The position numbers and the translations under genes were made by a program. A DNA stretch of 38,611 bases from NCBI GenBank assembly GCA_024636585.1, contig JAGXGS010000039.1, forward strand, positions 1 through 38,611, written 5' to 3'. Below are positions 12,550 through 22,818 of this stretch, in pieces. Within the stretch, counting starts at the first letter, position 1. Each line of letters begins with the position of its first letter. This DNA is from Thiogranum sp. GTDB taxonomy: Bacteria > Pseudomonadota > Gammaproteobacteria > DSM-19610. Below the pieces are notes generated by a model, which saw only the letters and a list, made by a program, of their open reading frames with translations, was not told the DNA's origin and searched no databases.

Positions 12550-13431
12550 TCATGGCTGTTCCGCCCAGCGCAGCTTCTTGCGCATGACTTCGAAATGATC
12601 GTGGTGCAGCGGATGCAGCAGCCGCAGGTTCTGAGCCTTGCGGCTGATCCGGATGCGGTCGCCGGTCGCCAGCGTCAGATTGACCTGACCATCCCAGGTG
12701 ATCTGTGCCTTGTTGTCTTCGCTACCGCGTACCAGGATCTCGACTACCACCTGATCACTGACCACGATTGGCCGGTTGCTCAGCGTGTGCGGGCAGATAG
12801 GCACCAGTACCACTGCCGCCAGCGCCGGATCGATGATCGGTCCGCCCCCGGATAATGCATAGGCAGTCGAGCCGGTGGGGGTGGACACGATCAATCCATC
12901 GGCGCGCAAGGCATACAGGAAACGCCCGTCGATGCAGGCTTCGAGTTCGACCATGCGCGCGATGTCCCACTTGTGAATGACAACATCATTGAGTGCATCA
13001 TTGTCAGCGATCATCTGGTCCTGGCGCCACACCTCCGCGTGCAACAGCGAGCGCTGCTCTTCGGCGTAGTGACCGGCCAGAATCTCGTTCAGACGTTCGC
13101 ACATTTCCAGGGGTGAGACATCGGCGAGAAAGCCCAGGCGACCGAGGTTCACGCCCAGCACCGGCACCTCGGCGCCGGCCATGCTGCGCGCCGCGTTGAG
13201 CATGGTACCGTCACCGCCGACCACAATGACCAGATCGCACTCGCGGGCCAGCATGTCCCGCGACGCGACCGGGTCGGTTGGCTGCGGAAAATAGCTGGCG
13301 GCACTTTCATCCAGCAGCATGCGAATATCGCGTCCCTGCAGGTCATCGCGCAGGCGTGTCAGGGTGGCAGCGACAGCGACGTCGTTATGTTTGGCGATCA
13401 GGCCAATGGTGCGGAACAGGGGATTGCTCAT
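12550..13431 (-). CDS. nadK: NAD kinase
   Basis: A 293-residue ATP-NAD kinase making NADP+ from NAD+. The catalytic motif VIVVGGDGTMLNAARSM is near residue 70; the NAD-binding region includes GVNLGRLGFLADVSP, YALRADGLIVSTPTGSTAYA and SGGGPIIDP. I start at ATG 13431, which aligns with the family; an upstream frame of 40 codons carries no conserved sequence and crosses the region in front of hrcA. Divergent from hrcA; recN follows on the same strand. Length is normal for proteobacteria. Confidence 0.95.
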   Translation of the reverse strand: MSNPLFRTIGLIAKHNDVAVAATLTRLRDDLQGRDIRMLLDESAASYFPQPTDPVASRDMLARECDLVIVVGGDGTMLNAARSMAGAEVPVLGVNLGRLGFLADVSPLEMCERLNEILAGHYAEEQRSLLHAEVWRQDQMIADNDALNDVVIHKWDIARMVELEACIDGRFLYALRADGLIVSTPTGSTAYALSGGGPIIDPALAAVVLVPICPHTLSNRPIVVSDQVVVEILVRGSEDNKAQITWDGQVNLTLATGDRIRISRKAQNLRLLHPLHHDHFEVMRKKLRWAEQP

Positions 13432-13511
13432 GTGCGCCATGCTAGCGGTTCCCGGGCGTTGCGCCAACTGGCTCTTTTGTTGAATGTTTTGAGTCGCTCG
13501 GCGACAGGAGG

Positions 13512-13538
13512 TTAGCACTCGGGCGCGGGGAGTGCTAA
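13512..13538. promoter_or_regulatory. CIRCE element (HrcA operator)
   Basis: TTAGCACTC, nine bases, GAGTGCTAA: an exact match to the consensus inverted repeat. It ends 40 bases before the hrcA GTG and should give HrcA control over hrcA-grpE-dnaK-dnaJ. TGCTAAAG at its right end may form part of a -10. Confidence 0.97.
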
Positions 13539-13578
13539 AGTTCGCGGTCAATACTCAAGTTAGCCTGCCGAGTGAGCC

Positions 13579-14613
13579 GTGCCTGAACTGACTGAACGTG
13601 CCCAGTTTCTGCTGAAAGCCCTGACCGAGCGATATATTCGCGACGGCCAGCCGGTGGGCTCGCGCACGCTGGCGCGCGACGCCGGCCTGACATTGAGTCC
13701 GGCTACCATCCGTAATGCCATGGCCGATCTTGAGGACCTGGGGCTGGTGAGCTCGCCGCATACCTCTTCCGGGCGCATTCCGACGGTGCTCGGCTACCGG
13801 ATGTTCGTCGACACACTGCTGTCCGTGCAACGCCTGGACGATTCTGTCGTAGAGCGCCTCAGAGACACTCTGAATATAAAGAAAGACAGCCAGAACCTGC
13901 TTCAGAAGGCATCGAATCTGCTGTCGGATGCCACCCGACTGGCCGGTATTGTGACCTTGCCGCGGCGCGAGCATGAAGCCTTGCAGCGGGTGGAATTCCT
14001 GCCCCTGTCCGACAAGAAGGTGCTGGCAATCCTGGTGATCAGCGACAAGGAAGTGCGCAATTCCATTCTGCACACCGAGCGCGAGTACTCAGCCTCCGAG
14101 CTGCAGCAGTATTCCAATTTTCTGAATGAGCAATTCGGCGGCAAGGAGCTGAGCGCGGTGCGCGCCCTGCTGGTCTCCGAGCTGCGCGAAACGCGTGAAA
14201 ACCTGAACCGCATGATGGCGACCGCGCTGGATATGGCGGACCAGGTTCTGGGCGAGGCGGAGCAGGGCAGCGACTATGTCCTGGCCGGACAAACGAACTT
14301 GATGGAGTTCCAGGAGCTCTGTAATGTCAGTACCTTGCGACACCTTTTTGAAGCATTTAATGAGAAAAGCCAGATCCTCCACCTGCTTGATCAGTGCGTG
14401 GAGAATGAGGGCGTGCAGATCTTTATTGGCGAAGAGTCGGGTTATCAGATGCTGGACGAGTGCAGTGTGGTAACCGCACCTTACACAGTAGAGGGCAAGG
14501 TACTCGGTGTGCTGGGTGTCATCGGTCCCACGCGCATGGCGTACGAGCGGGTTATCCCGATCGTCGATGCCACCGCGCGGATTCTGAGTGCTGCCTTGAA
14601 TTCCAGAGATTGA
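13579..14613 (+). CDS. hrcA: Heat-inducible transcription repressor HrcA
   Basis: A 344-residue HrcA. The N-terminal winged helix covers LTERAQFLLKALTERYIRDG (residues 3-22), PVGSRTLARDAGLTLSPATI and RNAMADLEDLGLVSSPHTSSGRIPT. The GAF-like effector domain ends with VVTAPYTVEGKVLGVLGVIGPTRMAYERVI. HrcA binds CIRCE and, with GroEL in known systems, senses misfolded protein. GTG start. First gene of the chaperone operon, directly behind the CIRCE element, so autoregulated. Confidence 0.96.
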   Translation: MPELTERAQFLLKALTERYIRDGQPVGSRTLARDAGLTLSPATIRNAMADLEDLGLVSSPHTSSGRIPTVLGYRMFVDTLLSVQRLDDSVVERLRDTLNIKKDSQNLLQKASNLLSDATRLAGIVTLPRREHEALQRVEFLPLSDKKVLAILVISDKEVRNSILHTEREYSASELQQYSNFLNEQFGGKELSAVRALLVSELRETRENLNRMMATALDMADQVLGEAEQGSDYVLAGQTNLMEFQELCNVSTLRHLFEAFNEKSQILHLLDQCVENEGVQIFIGEESGYQMLDECSVVTAPYTVEGKVLGVLGVIGPTRMAYERVIPIVDATARILSAALNSRD

Positions 14614-14687
14614 CCCCCATATGGCCGTTTCGACCCTATCAGCATGAACCAATCCGCGAATGCGCGGGTGCGTACAGAGGTAGCTTA

Positions 14688-15290
14688 ATGAGTAATGAAG
14701 AAAACACGGCGCCGCAGCAGCCGGAGTCGGAAAGCAATGCAGCTGTCGAGGAAGCCGGCGCCGAGAGCGTCGCGGACAATGACTCAGGCGGTCTGCAGGC
14801 TCTGCTGGAAGATGCGCGCAGCAAGGCTGACGAAAACTGGAATCAGTGCCTGCGCCTGCAAGCTGAAATCGACAACCTGCGCAAGCGCAACGAGCGGGAT
14901 CTCGCGAATGCTCACAAGTTTGCGCTGGAGAAATTTACCGCGGATCTGCTGCCGGTGAAGGACAGCCTGGAAATGGGTCTCGCGGCCGCCGCCGAGGAAA
15001 ATGCCGATGTTGCCCGGCTTAAAGAGGGCAGCGATCTCACGCTGAAAATGCTGGGCTCAGTTCTCGAGAAATTCAATGTGAAGGAAATCAATCCATTGAA
15101 TGAAACATTTAATCCAGAGTATCATGAAGCCATGTCCATCCAGGAACGTGCAGATGTGCCGGCGAATACGGTGGTGGCGGTGGTGCAGAAGGGCTACCTG
15201 CTGAATGACCGGTTAATTCGCCCGGCGATGGTGATGGTGTCGAAGACCGCTGCGCAACCGCAGGGCGACCGGCTTGACGAACAGGCTTGA
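14688..15290 (+). CDS. grpE: Nucleotide exchange factor GrpE
   Basis: A 200-residue DnaK co-chaperone. An acidic, disordered N-terminus (1-50) is followed by the long coiled-coil helix (ENWNQCLRLQAEIDNLRKRN, about 47-66), LEKFTADLLPVKDSLEMGL and the C-terminal beta-wing NPEYHEAMSIQERADVPANT. GrpE drives ADP release from DnaK and acts as a thermosensor. ATG 14688 is preceded by AGAGG. It sits 74 bp after hrcA; a longer upstream frame only overlaps hrcA in another phase. Confidence 0.95.
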   Translation: MSNEENTAPQQPESESNAAVEEAGAESVADNDSGGLQALLEDARSKADENWNQCLRLQAEIDNLRKRNERDLANAHKFALEKFTADLLPVKDSLEMGLAAAAEENADVARLKEGSDLTLKMLGSVLEKFNVKEINPLNETFNPEYHEAMSIQERADVPANTVVAVVQKGYLLNDRLIRPAMVMVSKTAAQPQGDRLDEQA

Positions 15291-15365
15291 AAAATCGCGA
15301 GCCGTGCCCCACTTAGAAGGCAATCGAATTTAATGAACAGAATCAGAACCAGGGAGATCTAGCAG

Positions 15366-17297
15366 ATGGGTAAGATAATCGGAATCGACCTCGGCACCAC
15401 CAACTCCTGCGTAGCAGTGATGGAAGGTGGCAAGCCGCGGGTCATTGAAAACAGCGAAGGTGACCGCACCACGCCGTCGATCGTTGCATTCACCGAGGGC
15501 GACGAGGTCCTGGTCGGCCAGGCGGCAAAACGCCAGGCAGTGACCAACCCCGCCAATACCCTGTATGCCGTAAAACGCCTGATCGGTCGTCGCTTTGAAG
15601 ATGCCGAAGTGCGCAAGGACATGGAACTGGTGTCCTACAAGATTATCAGGGCCGACAACGGCGACGCCTGGGTAGAAGCCCAGGGCAAGAAAATGGCGGC
15701 GCCCGAAGTTTCCGCGCGCGTGTTGCAGAAAATGAAGAAAACCGCTGAGGATTATCTTGGCGAAGAGGTTACCGAAGCAGTCATCACGGTACCTGCATAC
15801 TTCAACGATTCGCAGCGCCAGGCCACCAAGGACGCCGGCAAGATCGCCGGACTCAACGTCAAGCGTATTATCAACGAGCCGACTGCGGCGGCGTTGGCTT
15901 ACGGCATGGACAAAAAGCGCGGCGATGTAAAAATCGCGGTGTATGATCTGGGCGGTGGCACTTTCGATATCTCCATTATCGAAATTGCCGACATCGATGG
16001 CGAGCACCAGTTCGAAGTGCTGTCGACCAACGGTGACACCTTCCTCGGCGGTGAAGATTTCGACAAGCGCCTGATCGATTACCTGGCCGACACGTTCAAG
16101 AAAGATCAGGGCATTGATCTGCGCGGCGATCCATTGGCCATGCAGCGCCTCAAGGAGGCGGCGGAAAAGGCCAAGATCGAGCTGTCTTCCAGCCAGCAGA
16201 CCGATGTGAATCTGCCGTATATTACGGCCGATGCCAGCGGTCCGAAGCACCTGAATATCAAACTCACCCGCGCCAAGCTGGAATCGCTGGTCGAAGAGCT
16301 GATCACCCGCACCATCGGGCCGTGCAAAATGGCACTGAAAGATGCCGGTGTGTCGGTCAAGGATATCGATGACGTGATCCTGGTCGGCGGTCAGACGCGC
16401 ATGCCCAAGGTTCAGGAGGCAGTGCAGGATTTCTTCGGGAAGGAACCGCGCCGTGACGTCAATCCGGACGAGGCCGTGGCAGTCGGCGCCGCCATCCAGG
16501 GCGGTGTGCTGGGCGGCGAGGTCAAGGACGTGCTGTTGCTGGACGTGACGCCGCTGTCGCTGGGTATCGAGACCCTGGGCGGGGTGATGACCAAGCTGAT
16601 CGAAAAGAACACCACCATTCCGACCAAGGCGCAGCAGGTGTTTTCCACTGCCGACGACAATCAGAATGCGGTTACCGTGCATGTGTTGCAGGGCGAGCGC
16701 GAAGTCGCCACCGCCAACAAGTCACTGGGTCGTTTTGATCTGGCCGACATTCCACCGGCACCGCGCGGTGTACCGCAGATCGAGGTTATATTCGACATCG
16801 ATGCCAACGGTATTCTGAACGTGTCGGCCCGGGACAAGGGCACCGGAAAAGAGCAGAACATCGTCATCAAGGCCTCCAGCGGTCTGTCCGACGATGAAGT
16901 CGAGCGCATGGTGACGGATGCCGAGGCGCACGCCGACGAGGACCGCAAGTTCCACGAGCTTGCCGATGCCCGCAATCGCGCGGACAACATGATTCACGCG
17001 ACCGAGAAGTCCATCAAGGAACTGGGTGAGGACAAGGTCGGGGCTGATGAAAGGCAGGCTATCGATGCGGCGATCGAAGAGCTGCGGGAAAGCATGAAGA
17101 GCGATGACAAGGCGGCTATCGAGGCAAAAACCGAGAAGCTGGCCGAGTTGTCCGGCAAGATTGCCGAAAAGCTCTACGCGGACAAGGGCGGAGCCGAAGC
17201 GGCAGAGTCGGCGGCTGGTGAACCGAGTGGCGAGGCTGGAACTGCGGGTGAAGATGTGGTCGACGCGGAGTTTGAAGAGGTCAAAGAAGACAAATAA
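15366..17297 (+). CDS. dnaK: Chaperone DnaK (Hsp70)
   Basis: A 643-residue Hsp70. The ATPase opens [20 protein letters not shown] (residues 4-23); further motifs are [49 protein letters not shown] and [14 protein letters not shown]. The linker [16 protein letters not shown] joins the substrate-binding domain; the lid ends with the acidic tail [14 protein letters not shown]. Length matches the family. It folds client proteins with DnaJ and GrpE. Translation starts behind a GGGAGA site. A terminator hairpin follows 28 bases after the stop. Confidence 0.97.
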   Translation: MGKIIGIDLGTTNSCVAVMEGGKPRVIENSEGDRTTPSIVAFTEGDEVLVGQAAKRQAVTNPANTLYAVKRLIGRRFEDAEVRKDMELVSYKIIRADNGDAWVEAQGKKMAAPEVSARVLQKMKKTAEDYLGEEVTEAVITVPAYFNDSQRQATKDAGKIAGLNVKRIINEPTAAALAYGMDKKRGDVKIAVYDLGGGTFDISIIEIADIDGEHQFEVLSTNGDTFLGGEDFDKRLIDYLADTFKKDQGIDLRGDPLAMQRLKEAAEKAKIELSSSQQTDVNLPYITADASGPKHLNIKLTRAKLESLVEELITRTIGPCKMALKDAGVSVKDIDDVILVGGQTRMPKVQEAVQDFFGKEPRRDVNPDEAVAVGAAIQGGVLGGEVKDVLLLDVTPLSLGIETLGGVMTKLIEKNTTIPTKAQQVFSTADDNQNAVTVHVLQGEREVATANKSLGRFDLADIPPAPRGVPQIEVIFDIDANGILNVSARDKGTGKEQNIVIKASSGLSDDEVERMVTDAEAHADEDRKFHELADARNRADNMIHATEKSIKELGEDKVGADERQAIDAAIEELRESMKSDDKAAIEAKTEKLAELSGKIAEKLYADKGGAEAAESAAGEPSGEAGTAGEDVVDAEFEEVKEDK

Positions 17298-17325
17298 GCG
17301 CCGCACGGGTCCGCACTGGCGTTAC

Positions 17326-17360
17326 AATCCGGAGTCGGCGCAAGTTGGCTCCGGATTTTT
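17326..17360 (+). terminator. Terminator/attenuator hairpin between dnaK and dnaJ
   Basis: AATCCGGAG (17326-17334) pairs with CTCCGGATT (17349-17357), 9 bp, with wobble pairs able to extend it inward. T runs to 17360. It probably ends part of the hrcA-grpE-dnaK message, lowering dnaJ relative to dnaK, or stabilises the upstream mRNA. Confidence 0.75.
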
Positions 17361-17404
17361 GCTGTTCCGGTTTTAGAGATTTTTAAACAAGATTGATAGG
17401 AAAT

Positions 17405-19350
<1,946 letters not shown>

Positions 19351-19362
19351 AGGTCGTGACCT

Positions 19363-19397
19363 CGTCATTGCGAGGAACAAAGTGACGCGGCAATCTC
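19363..19397 (+). repeat. TCATTGCGAG-type dispersed repeat, copy A
   Basis: CGTCATTGCGAGGAACAAAG (19363-19382), then TGACGCGGCAATCTC. Shares most bases with the copy at 34887-34921. Its ends ATTGC/GCAAT can form a small hairpin. It lies in the gap between dapB and the hsp20 gene; the rest of that 172 bp gap holds only the hsp20 leader. Confidence 0.85.
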
Positions 19398-19522
19398 AGG
19401 TCGGCGCAGATGCCGGAATTATCCCTGCAGAAAATCTCTCTCCCGTGCGCATGTACAGCTCAGCATCTGTACTAGATTTAAAGGGGTCGGGTGACCCATT
19501 GAATAGAGTAGGGAGGTGCAAC

Positions 19523-19993
19523 ATGGATATCGCTGAAAAAGTCAGGCAACTGCCGATCCCGGGCGCGAAAAGGCGTCCGATGCAGGGTATGCGCAGACGC
19601 CGCGACATCGATCTTTTCGAAAACATGCTCGGCACTTACACCGGCGGATGGCCGGAGATGCAGGTGGGCATCCCTAAAGTGGATGTCATTGATCATGACG
19701 ACGAGATTCTCCTGCGTGCGGAAATACCGGGCGTGAAGAAGGATGATATTGACGTGTCCATGACCGACGATCTGGTAACCATTCGCGGTACTGCGCAACA
19801 GGAAGAAAAACGCGAGGAAGGCGACTACTACTATCGGGAAACCAGTCGTGGTGAATTTTCCCGCAGCATCAGCTTGCCGGCACACGTCGATGGCAGCAAG
19901 GCCAAAGCAAAATATGCCGACGGGGTGCTGGAATTAACCTTGCCCAAGGTTCAGGGCTCAAAGCGCCACAAGATTAATATCTCCGCTCAGTAG
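19523..19993 (+). CDS. Small heat-shock protein (Hsp20/alpha-crystallin)
   Basis: A 156-residue holdase. A basic N-terminal arm (1-45, RRPMQGMRRRRDIDLFENM) precedes the alpha-crystallin domain: VDVIDHDDEILLRAEIPGVK (about 53-72), DDIDVSMTDDLVTIRG, YYYRETSRGEFSRSISLP and the closing YADGVLELTLPK. The C-terminal tail HKINIS carries the I-x-I-like motif for oligomer contacts. A strong GGGAGGTG lies four bases before the ATG, so this start is preferred over longer frames. GACCCAT (19491-19497) upstream faintly resembles a sigma32 -10, not secure. Confidence 0.92.
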   Translation: MDIAEKVRQLPIPGAKRRPMQGMRRRRDIDLFENMLGTYTGGWPEMQVGIPKVDVIDHDDEILLRAEIPGVKKDDIDVSMTDDLVTIRGTAQQEEKREEGDYYYRETSRGEFSRSISLPAHVDGSKAKAKYADGVLELTLPKVQGSKRHKINISAQ

Positions 19994-20010
19994 CAGGGCG
20001 AATATGATTT

Positions 20011-20040
20011 CGAAGCCCGGCATCAGCTGGGCTTCGTTTG
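20011..20040 (+). terminator. Hairpin terminator after hsp20
   Basis: CGAAGCCC (20011-20018) pairs with GGGCTTCG (20029-20036), 8 bp with a 10-base loop, followed only by TTTG. A weak T tract, so termination may be partial. Confidence 0.55.
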
Positions 20041-20051
20041 ATCTGGATCAG
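20038..20051. promoter_or_regulatory. FNR/Anr-like site upstream of the hydrogenase operon
   Basis: TTGAT-CTGG-ATCAG matches nine of ten defined bases of the FNR consensus TTGAT-N4-ATCAA. Its centre is 63 bases before the first hydrogenase ATG. A TTAGCG at 20072-20077 could be the -10, which would put the site near -40, the class II activator position. Suggests induction under low oxygen. Confidence 0.5.
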
Positions 20052-20107
20052 TGGCGCCGCCGCGATCGACTGTTAGCGTGGTGGTAAGGACTTGCGGGGC
20101 ATTGGCG

Positions 20108-21217
20108 ATGGAGCGACCAGGATTTTTGCCGCGACAGCGGCTCGACGATCTGCTGGTGTTGCTGCGGGATTCCGGCTATCGAGTGATCGGCCCGCAGCTG
20201 GCAGAGGGTGCTGTGGTGTACCGCGATATCGGCGCAGCCAGTGATCTGCCCGCCGGCGTGACGGTCGAGTCAGGCCCCGGCAGCATGCGTGTCATCAAAC
20301 AGGACTCACCACGTCAGTTCGCCTGGGCCAATGGCCCGCAGGCCCTCAAACCACGGTTATTCAAACCGGCTGAATCCTTGTGGCAGGTGCAGCGCGACGC
20401 GCAGGGCCGTCTGAGTTTTGCACGTTGTGATGAGACGCCGCAGGCAGTTGCAGTAATCGGAGTGCGGGCCTGTGATCTGGCGGCCCTGCGCATACATGAC
20501 CAGCATTTTCTCGAAAGTGAATACCGCGATCCCTATTATGCCCGGCGCCGCGAGCGACTGTTGCTGGTGGCGGTGAACTGCACAGATCCCGCCACCACCT
20601 GCTTTTGTGCCTCCACCGGCGACGGCCCGGCGGCGAGCGGCGATTATGACCTGCTGCTGGATGAACTTGAAGATGGCTTCCTGGTCACGTCCGGCAGTCC
20701 TGAAGGCCAGAAACTCAGTGCTGCGCTGGCCCTGACGCCGGCACCCGATGCACGCTGCGAAGTGGCGCGCGCCGCGGTGGAGCGGGCTGCCGCCGTCCAG
20801 ACCCGCAGACTGCCGCCCGGCGACCTGTTCGACCGGTTGTTCGCACACCGCGACCATCCGCGCTGGTCCGAAGTCGCCAACCGCTGTCTGGCATGCGGCA
20901 ATTGCACGCAGGTATGCCCGACCTGCTTTTGCAGTCGCGAACGGGACGAGACGCCGCTGGACGGCGCTAGCAGCGTGCATCAGCGGGAATGGGATTCCTG
21001 TTTCACCGAAGGACACAGTTATATACATGGTCTGGTGATCAGGGCGGAAACGCGCCAGCGTTATCGCCAATGGCTGACTCACAAGCTGGGCAGCTGGCAT
21101 CGTCAGTTCGGCCGCAGCGGTTGCGTAGGTTGTGGACGCTGCATCCTGTGGTGTCCGGTCGGTATCGACATCACCGAGGAAGTGCATGTCCTGATGCAGG
21201 AACCGGTTCATGACTGA
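20108..21217 (+). CDS. hydB: Group 3b [NiFe]-hydrogenase beta subunit (4Fe-4S dicluster protein)
   Basis: A 369-residue electron-transfer subunit of cytoplasmic sulfhydrogenase-type hydrogenases (HydB/HyhB). The N-terminal two-thirds is the family-specific domain ([38 protein letters not shown]). Two ferredoxin-like [4Fe-4S] motifs follow: [16 protein letters not shown] near residue 260 and [16 protein letters not shown] near 338. It passes electrons between the FAD subunit and the hydrogenase module. I start at ATG 20108, 8 bases after a GCGGGG site; an upstream ATG at 20051 overlaps the FNR-like site and adds unconserved sequence. First gene of a tightly packed operon; overlaps the next gene by 8 bp. 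Confidence 0.9.
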   Translation: MERPGFLPRQRLDDLLVLLRDSGYRVIGPQLAEGAVVYRDIGAASDLPAGVTVESGPGSMRVIKQDSPRQFAWANGPQALKPRLFKPAESLWQVQRDAQGRLSFARCDETPQAVAVIGVRACDLAALRIHDQHFLESEYRDPYYARRRERLLLVAVNCTDPATTCFCASTGDGPAASGDYDLLLDELEDGFLVTSGSPEGQKLSAALALTPAPDARCEVARAAVERAAAVQTRRLPPGDLFDRLFAHRDHPRWSEVANRCLACGNCTQVCPTCFCSRERDETPLDGASSVHQREWDSCFTEGHSYIHGLVIRAETRQRYRQWLTHKLGSWHRQFGRSGCVGCGRCILWCPVGIDITEEVHVLMQEPVHD

Positions 21218-22043
21218 GCGCGGCATACCTATGGAAGCGGAAGTGGTTGCTCGGGTCGACGAATCGCCGACCATTTTCAGCCTTTCCCTGAAACTGGTGG
21301 ATGGGGACCAGCACGACAGTTACCGGTTCATGCCGGGGCAGTTCAATATGCTGTATCTCTACGGGGTTGGCGAGATTCCGATTTCCATTGTCGGCGATCC
21401 GGATCAGCCGGATCTGTTGCAACATACCTTTCGCACCGTCGGCCGGGTTACCCGTGGCTTTGCTCGCCTGCAACCCGGCGACCGGATCGGTTTGCGCGGC
21501 CCGTTCGGGCGCGGCTGGCCGCTGGAGGCGGCGCGCAATCGGGATGTGCTGATCGTAACCGGCGGCCTCGGCTGTGCACCGGTGGTGCCGGTGATCAATC
21601 ATGTGCTGAATCAGCGCCAGCAGCACGGACGGGTAGCGATCCTGCAGGGCGTCAAACACAGCGATGATTTCATCTGGCGCGGGCGCTATGAGCAGTGGGA
21701 TGCAGAGCCCGATACCCAGGTGCTGCTGGCAGCCGATGTGGCAGGTCCGGAGTGGCGCGGCTATCGCGGCCGGGTGACGGGACTGTTCGAAAAACTGGAG
21801 CTGGATTTCGTCAATGGCATCACCATGATGTGCGGACCGGGACCGATGATGACCGCTGCCGGCCAGCAACTGCTGGAACGCGGTGCCGGGCCGGACCGGA
21901 TCTGGTTCAGCCTGGAGCGCAATATGCAATGCGCGGTCGGCCAATGTGGGCATTGTCAGTATGGCGAGAAATTCGTCTGTCGCGATGGACCGGTATTTCC
22001 TTACGCAGATATTCAGCACCTGTTTGGTGTGCGGGGTATATGA
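21210..22043 (+). CDS. hydG: Group 3b hydrogenase gamma subunit (FAD/NAD(P)-binding diaphorase)
   Basis: A 277-residue oxidoreductase of the ferredoxin-NADP reductase fold (HydG/HyhG). The flavin part reads YRFMPGQFNMLYLYGVGEIP (residues 31-50) and LRGPFGRGWPL; the NAD(P) part VLIVTGGLGCAPVVPVINHV and MMCGPGPMM. A C-terminal [2Fe-2S]-type cluster has MQCAVGQCGHCQYGEKFVC. It links H2 turnover to NAD(P)H, making the enzyme bidirectional. Preference for NADPH is known in the group but not provable here. Overlaps hydB by 8 bp; hydD starts one base after its stop. Confidence 0.92.
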   Translation: MTERGIPMEAEVVARVDESPTIFSLSLKLVDGDQHDSYRFMPGQFNMLYLYGVGEIPISIVGDPDQPDLLQHTFRTVGRVTRGFARLQPGDRIGLRGPFGRGWPLEAARNRDVLIVTGGLGCAPVVPVINHVLNQRQQHGRVAILQGVKHSDDFIWRGRYEQWDAEPDTQVLLAADVAGPEWRGYRGRVTGLFEKLELDFVNGITMMCGPGPMMTAAGQQLLERGAGPDRIWFSLERNMQCAVGQCGHCQYGEKFVCRDGPVFPYADIQHLFGVRGI

Positions 22044-22044
22044 C

Positions 22045-22818
22045 ATGAAACCAGGCGTGGCGGTGCACAAGTTCAGTTCCTGCGACGGCTGCCAGCTGGC
22101 GTTTCTGAACCTCGGCGAGGAATTGCTGGAGCTGGACCGGCTGGTGGAGATCGTGCATTTCGCGGAAGCCGGTCCGTTCGATGAACAGACACCTGTTGCC
22201 ATTGCCTTTGTGGAAGGCAGCATCTCTACACAGGCGGACACCGAACGCATCCGCAGGGTGCGCGAACAGGCGGACTTCCTGATCACCATCGGCGCCTGCG
22301 CGACATCGGGTGGCGTGCAGGCGCTGCGCAATCTTGCCGATTCAGGTGCCTGGCATGCGTCGATCTATCCTGAACCCGAATACCTCGACAGCCTCGACAA
22401 CGTCACGGCAATCCGCGAGCACGTCAAAGTGGATCTGGAACTCTGGGGCTGTCCGGTCAATAGCCGACAGGTGCTGGCGGCGGTTCGGGCACTGCTGTTT
22501 GGCGTACTGCCGGAAACCGATCGCGACAAGGTCTGCATGGAATGCAAACGTCAGCAGAATGTGTGTGTGATCGTGGCGCAGGGGGTTCCATGCCTGGGCC
22601 CGGTGACACGCAGCGGCTGCGGATCGTTGTGTCCGCGCTTTGGTCGCGACTGCTACGGGTGCTACGGACCGGCCGAGGCGCTGAATACAGCGTCGCTCGG
22701 CAAGCGTTTTGCGGGCCTGGGACTGCTGCCGGAGCAGGTCGTGAATCGCTTCCGCGCAATTCACAGTCACCTCGAAGAGTTCGCACCGCCGCAGGGGCCG
22801 GACTATGACCGAGAGTAA
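22045..22818 (+). CDS. hydD: Group 3b [NiFe]-hydrogenase small (delta) subunit
   Basis: A 257-residue small subunit. The proximal [4Fe-4S] ligands are SSCDGCQ (Cys13/Cys16 region), GACATSGGVQ and GCPVNSRQ. The medial/distal cluster region is CMECKRQQNVCV, then CLGPVTRSGCGSLCPRFGRD and CYGCYGPAEA. There is no twin-arginine signal peptide, so the enzyme is cytoplasmic, as the group 3b type should be. It carries electrons from the NiFe site to the diaphorase. Start ATG 22045 is one base after the hydG stop; its end overlaps hydA by 14 bp. Confidence 0.94.
   Translation: MKPGVAVHKFSSCDGCQLAFLNLGEELLELDRLVEIVHFAEAGPFDEQTPVAIAFVEGSISTQADTERIRRVREQADFLITIGACATSGGVQALRNLADSGAWHASIYPEPEYLDSLDNVTAIREHVKVDLELWGCPVNSRQVLAAVRALLFGVLPETDRDKVCMECKRQQNVCVIVAQGVPCLGPVTRSGCGSLCPRFGRDCYGCYGPAEALNTASLGKRFAGLGLLPEQVVNRFRAIHSHLEEFAPPQGPDYDRE

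Noticed and set aside
15330..16682. 450-codon minus-strand reading frame
   Set aside because: It is the antisense shadow of dnaK, produced by high GC codon use; no family pattern.
19480..19500. Sigma32 promoter before hsp20
   Set aside because: GACCCAT only partly fits the -10 and no CTTGAAA-like -35 stands at the right distance.
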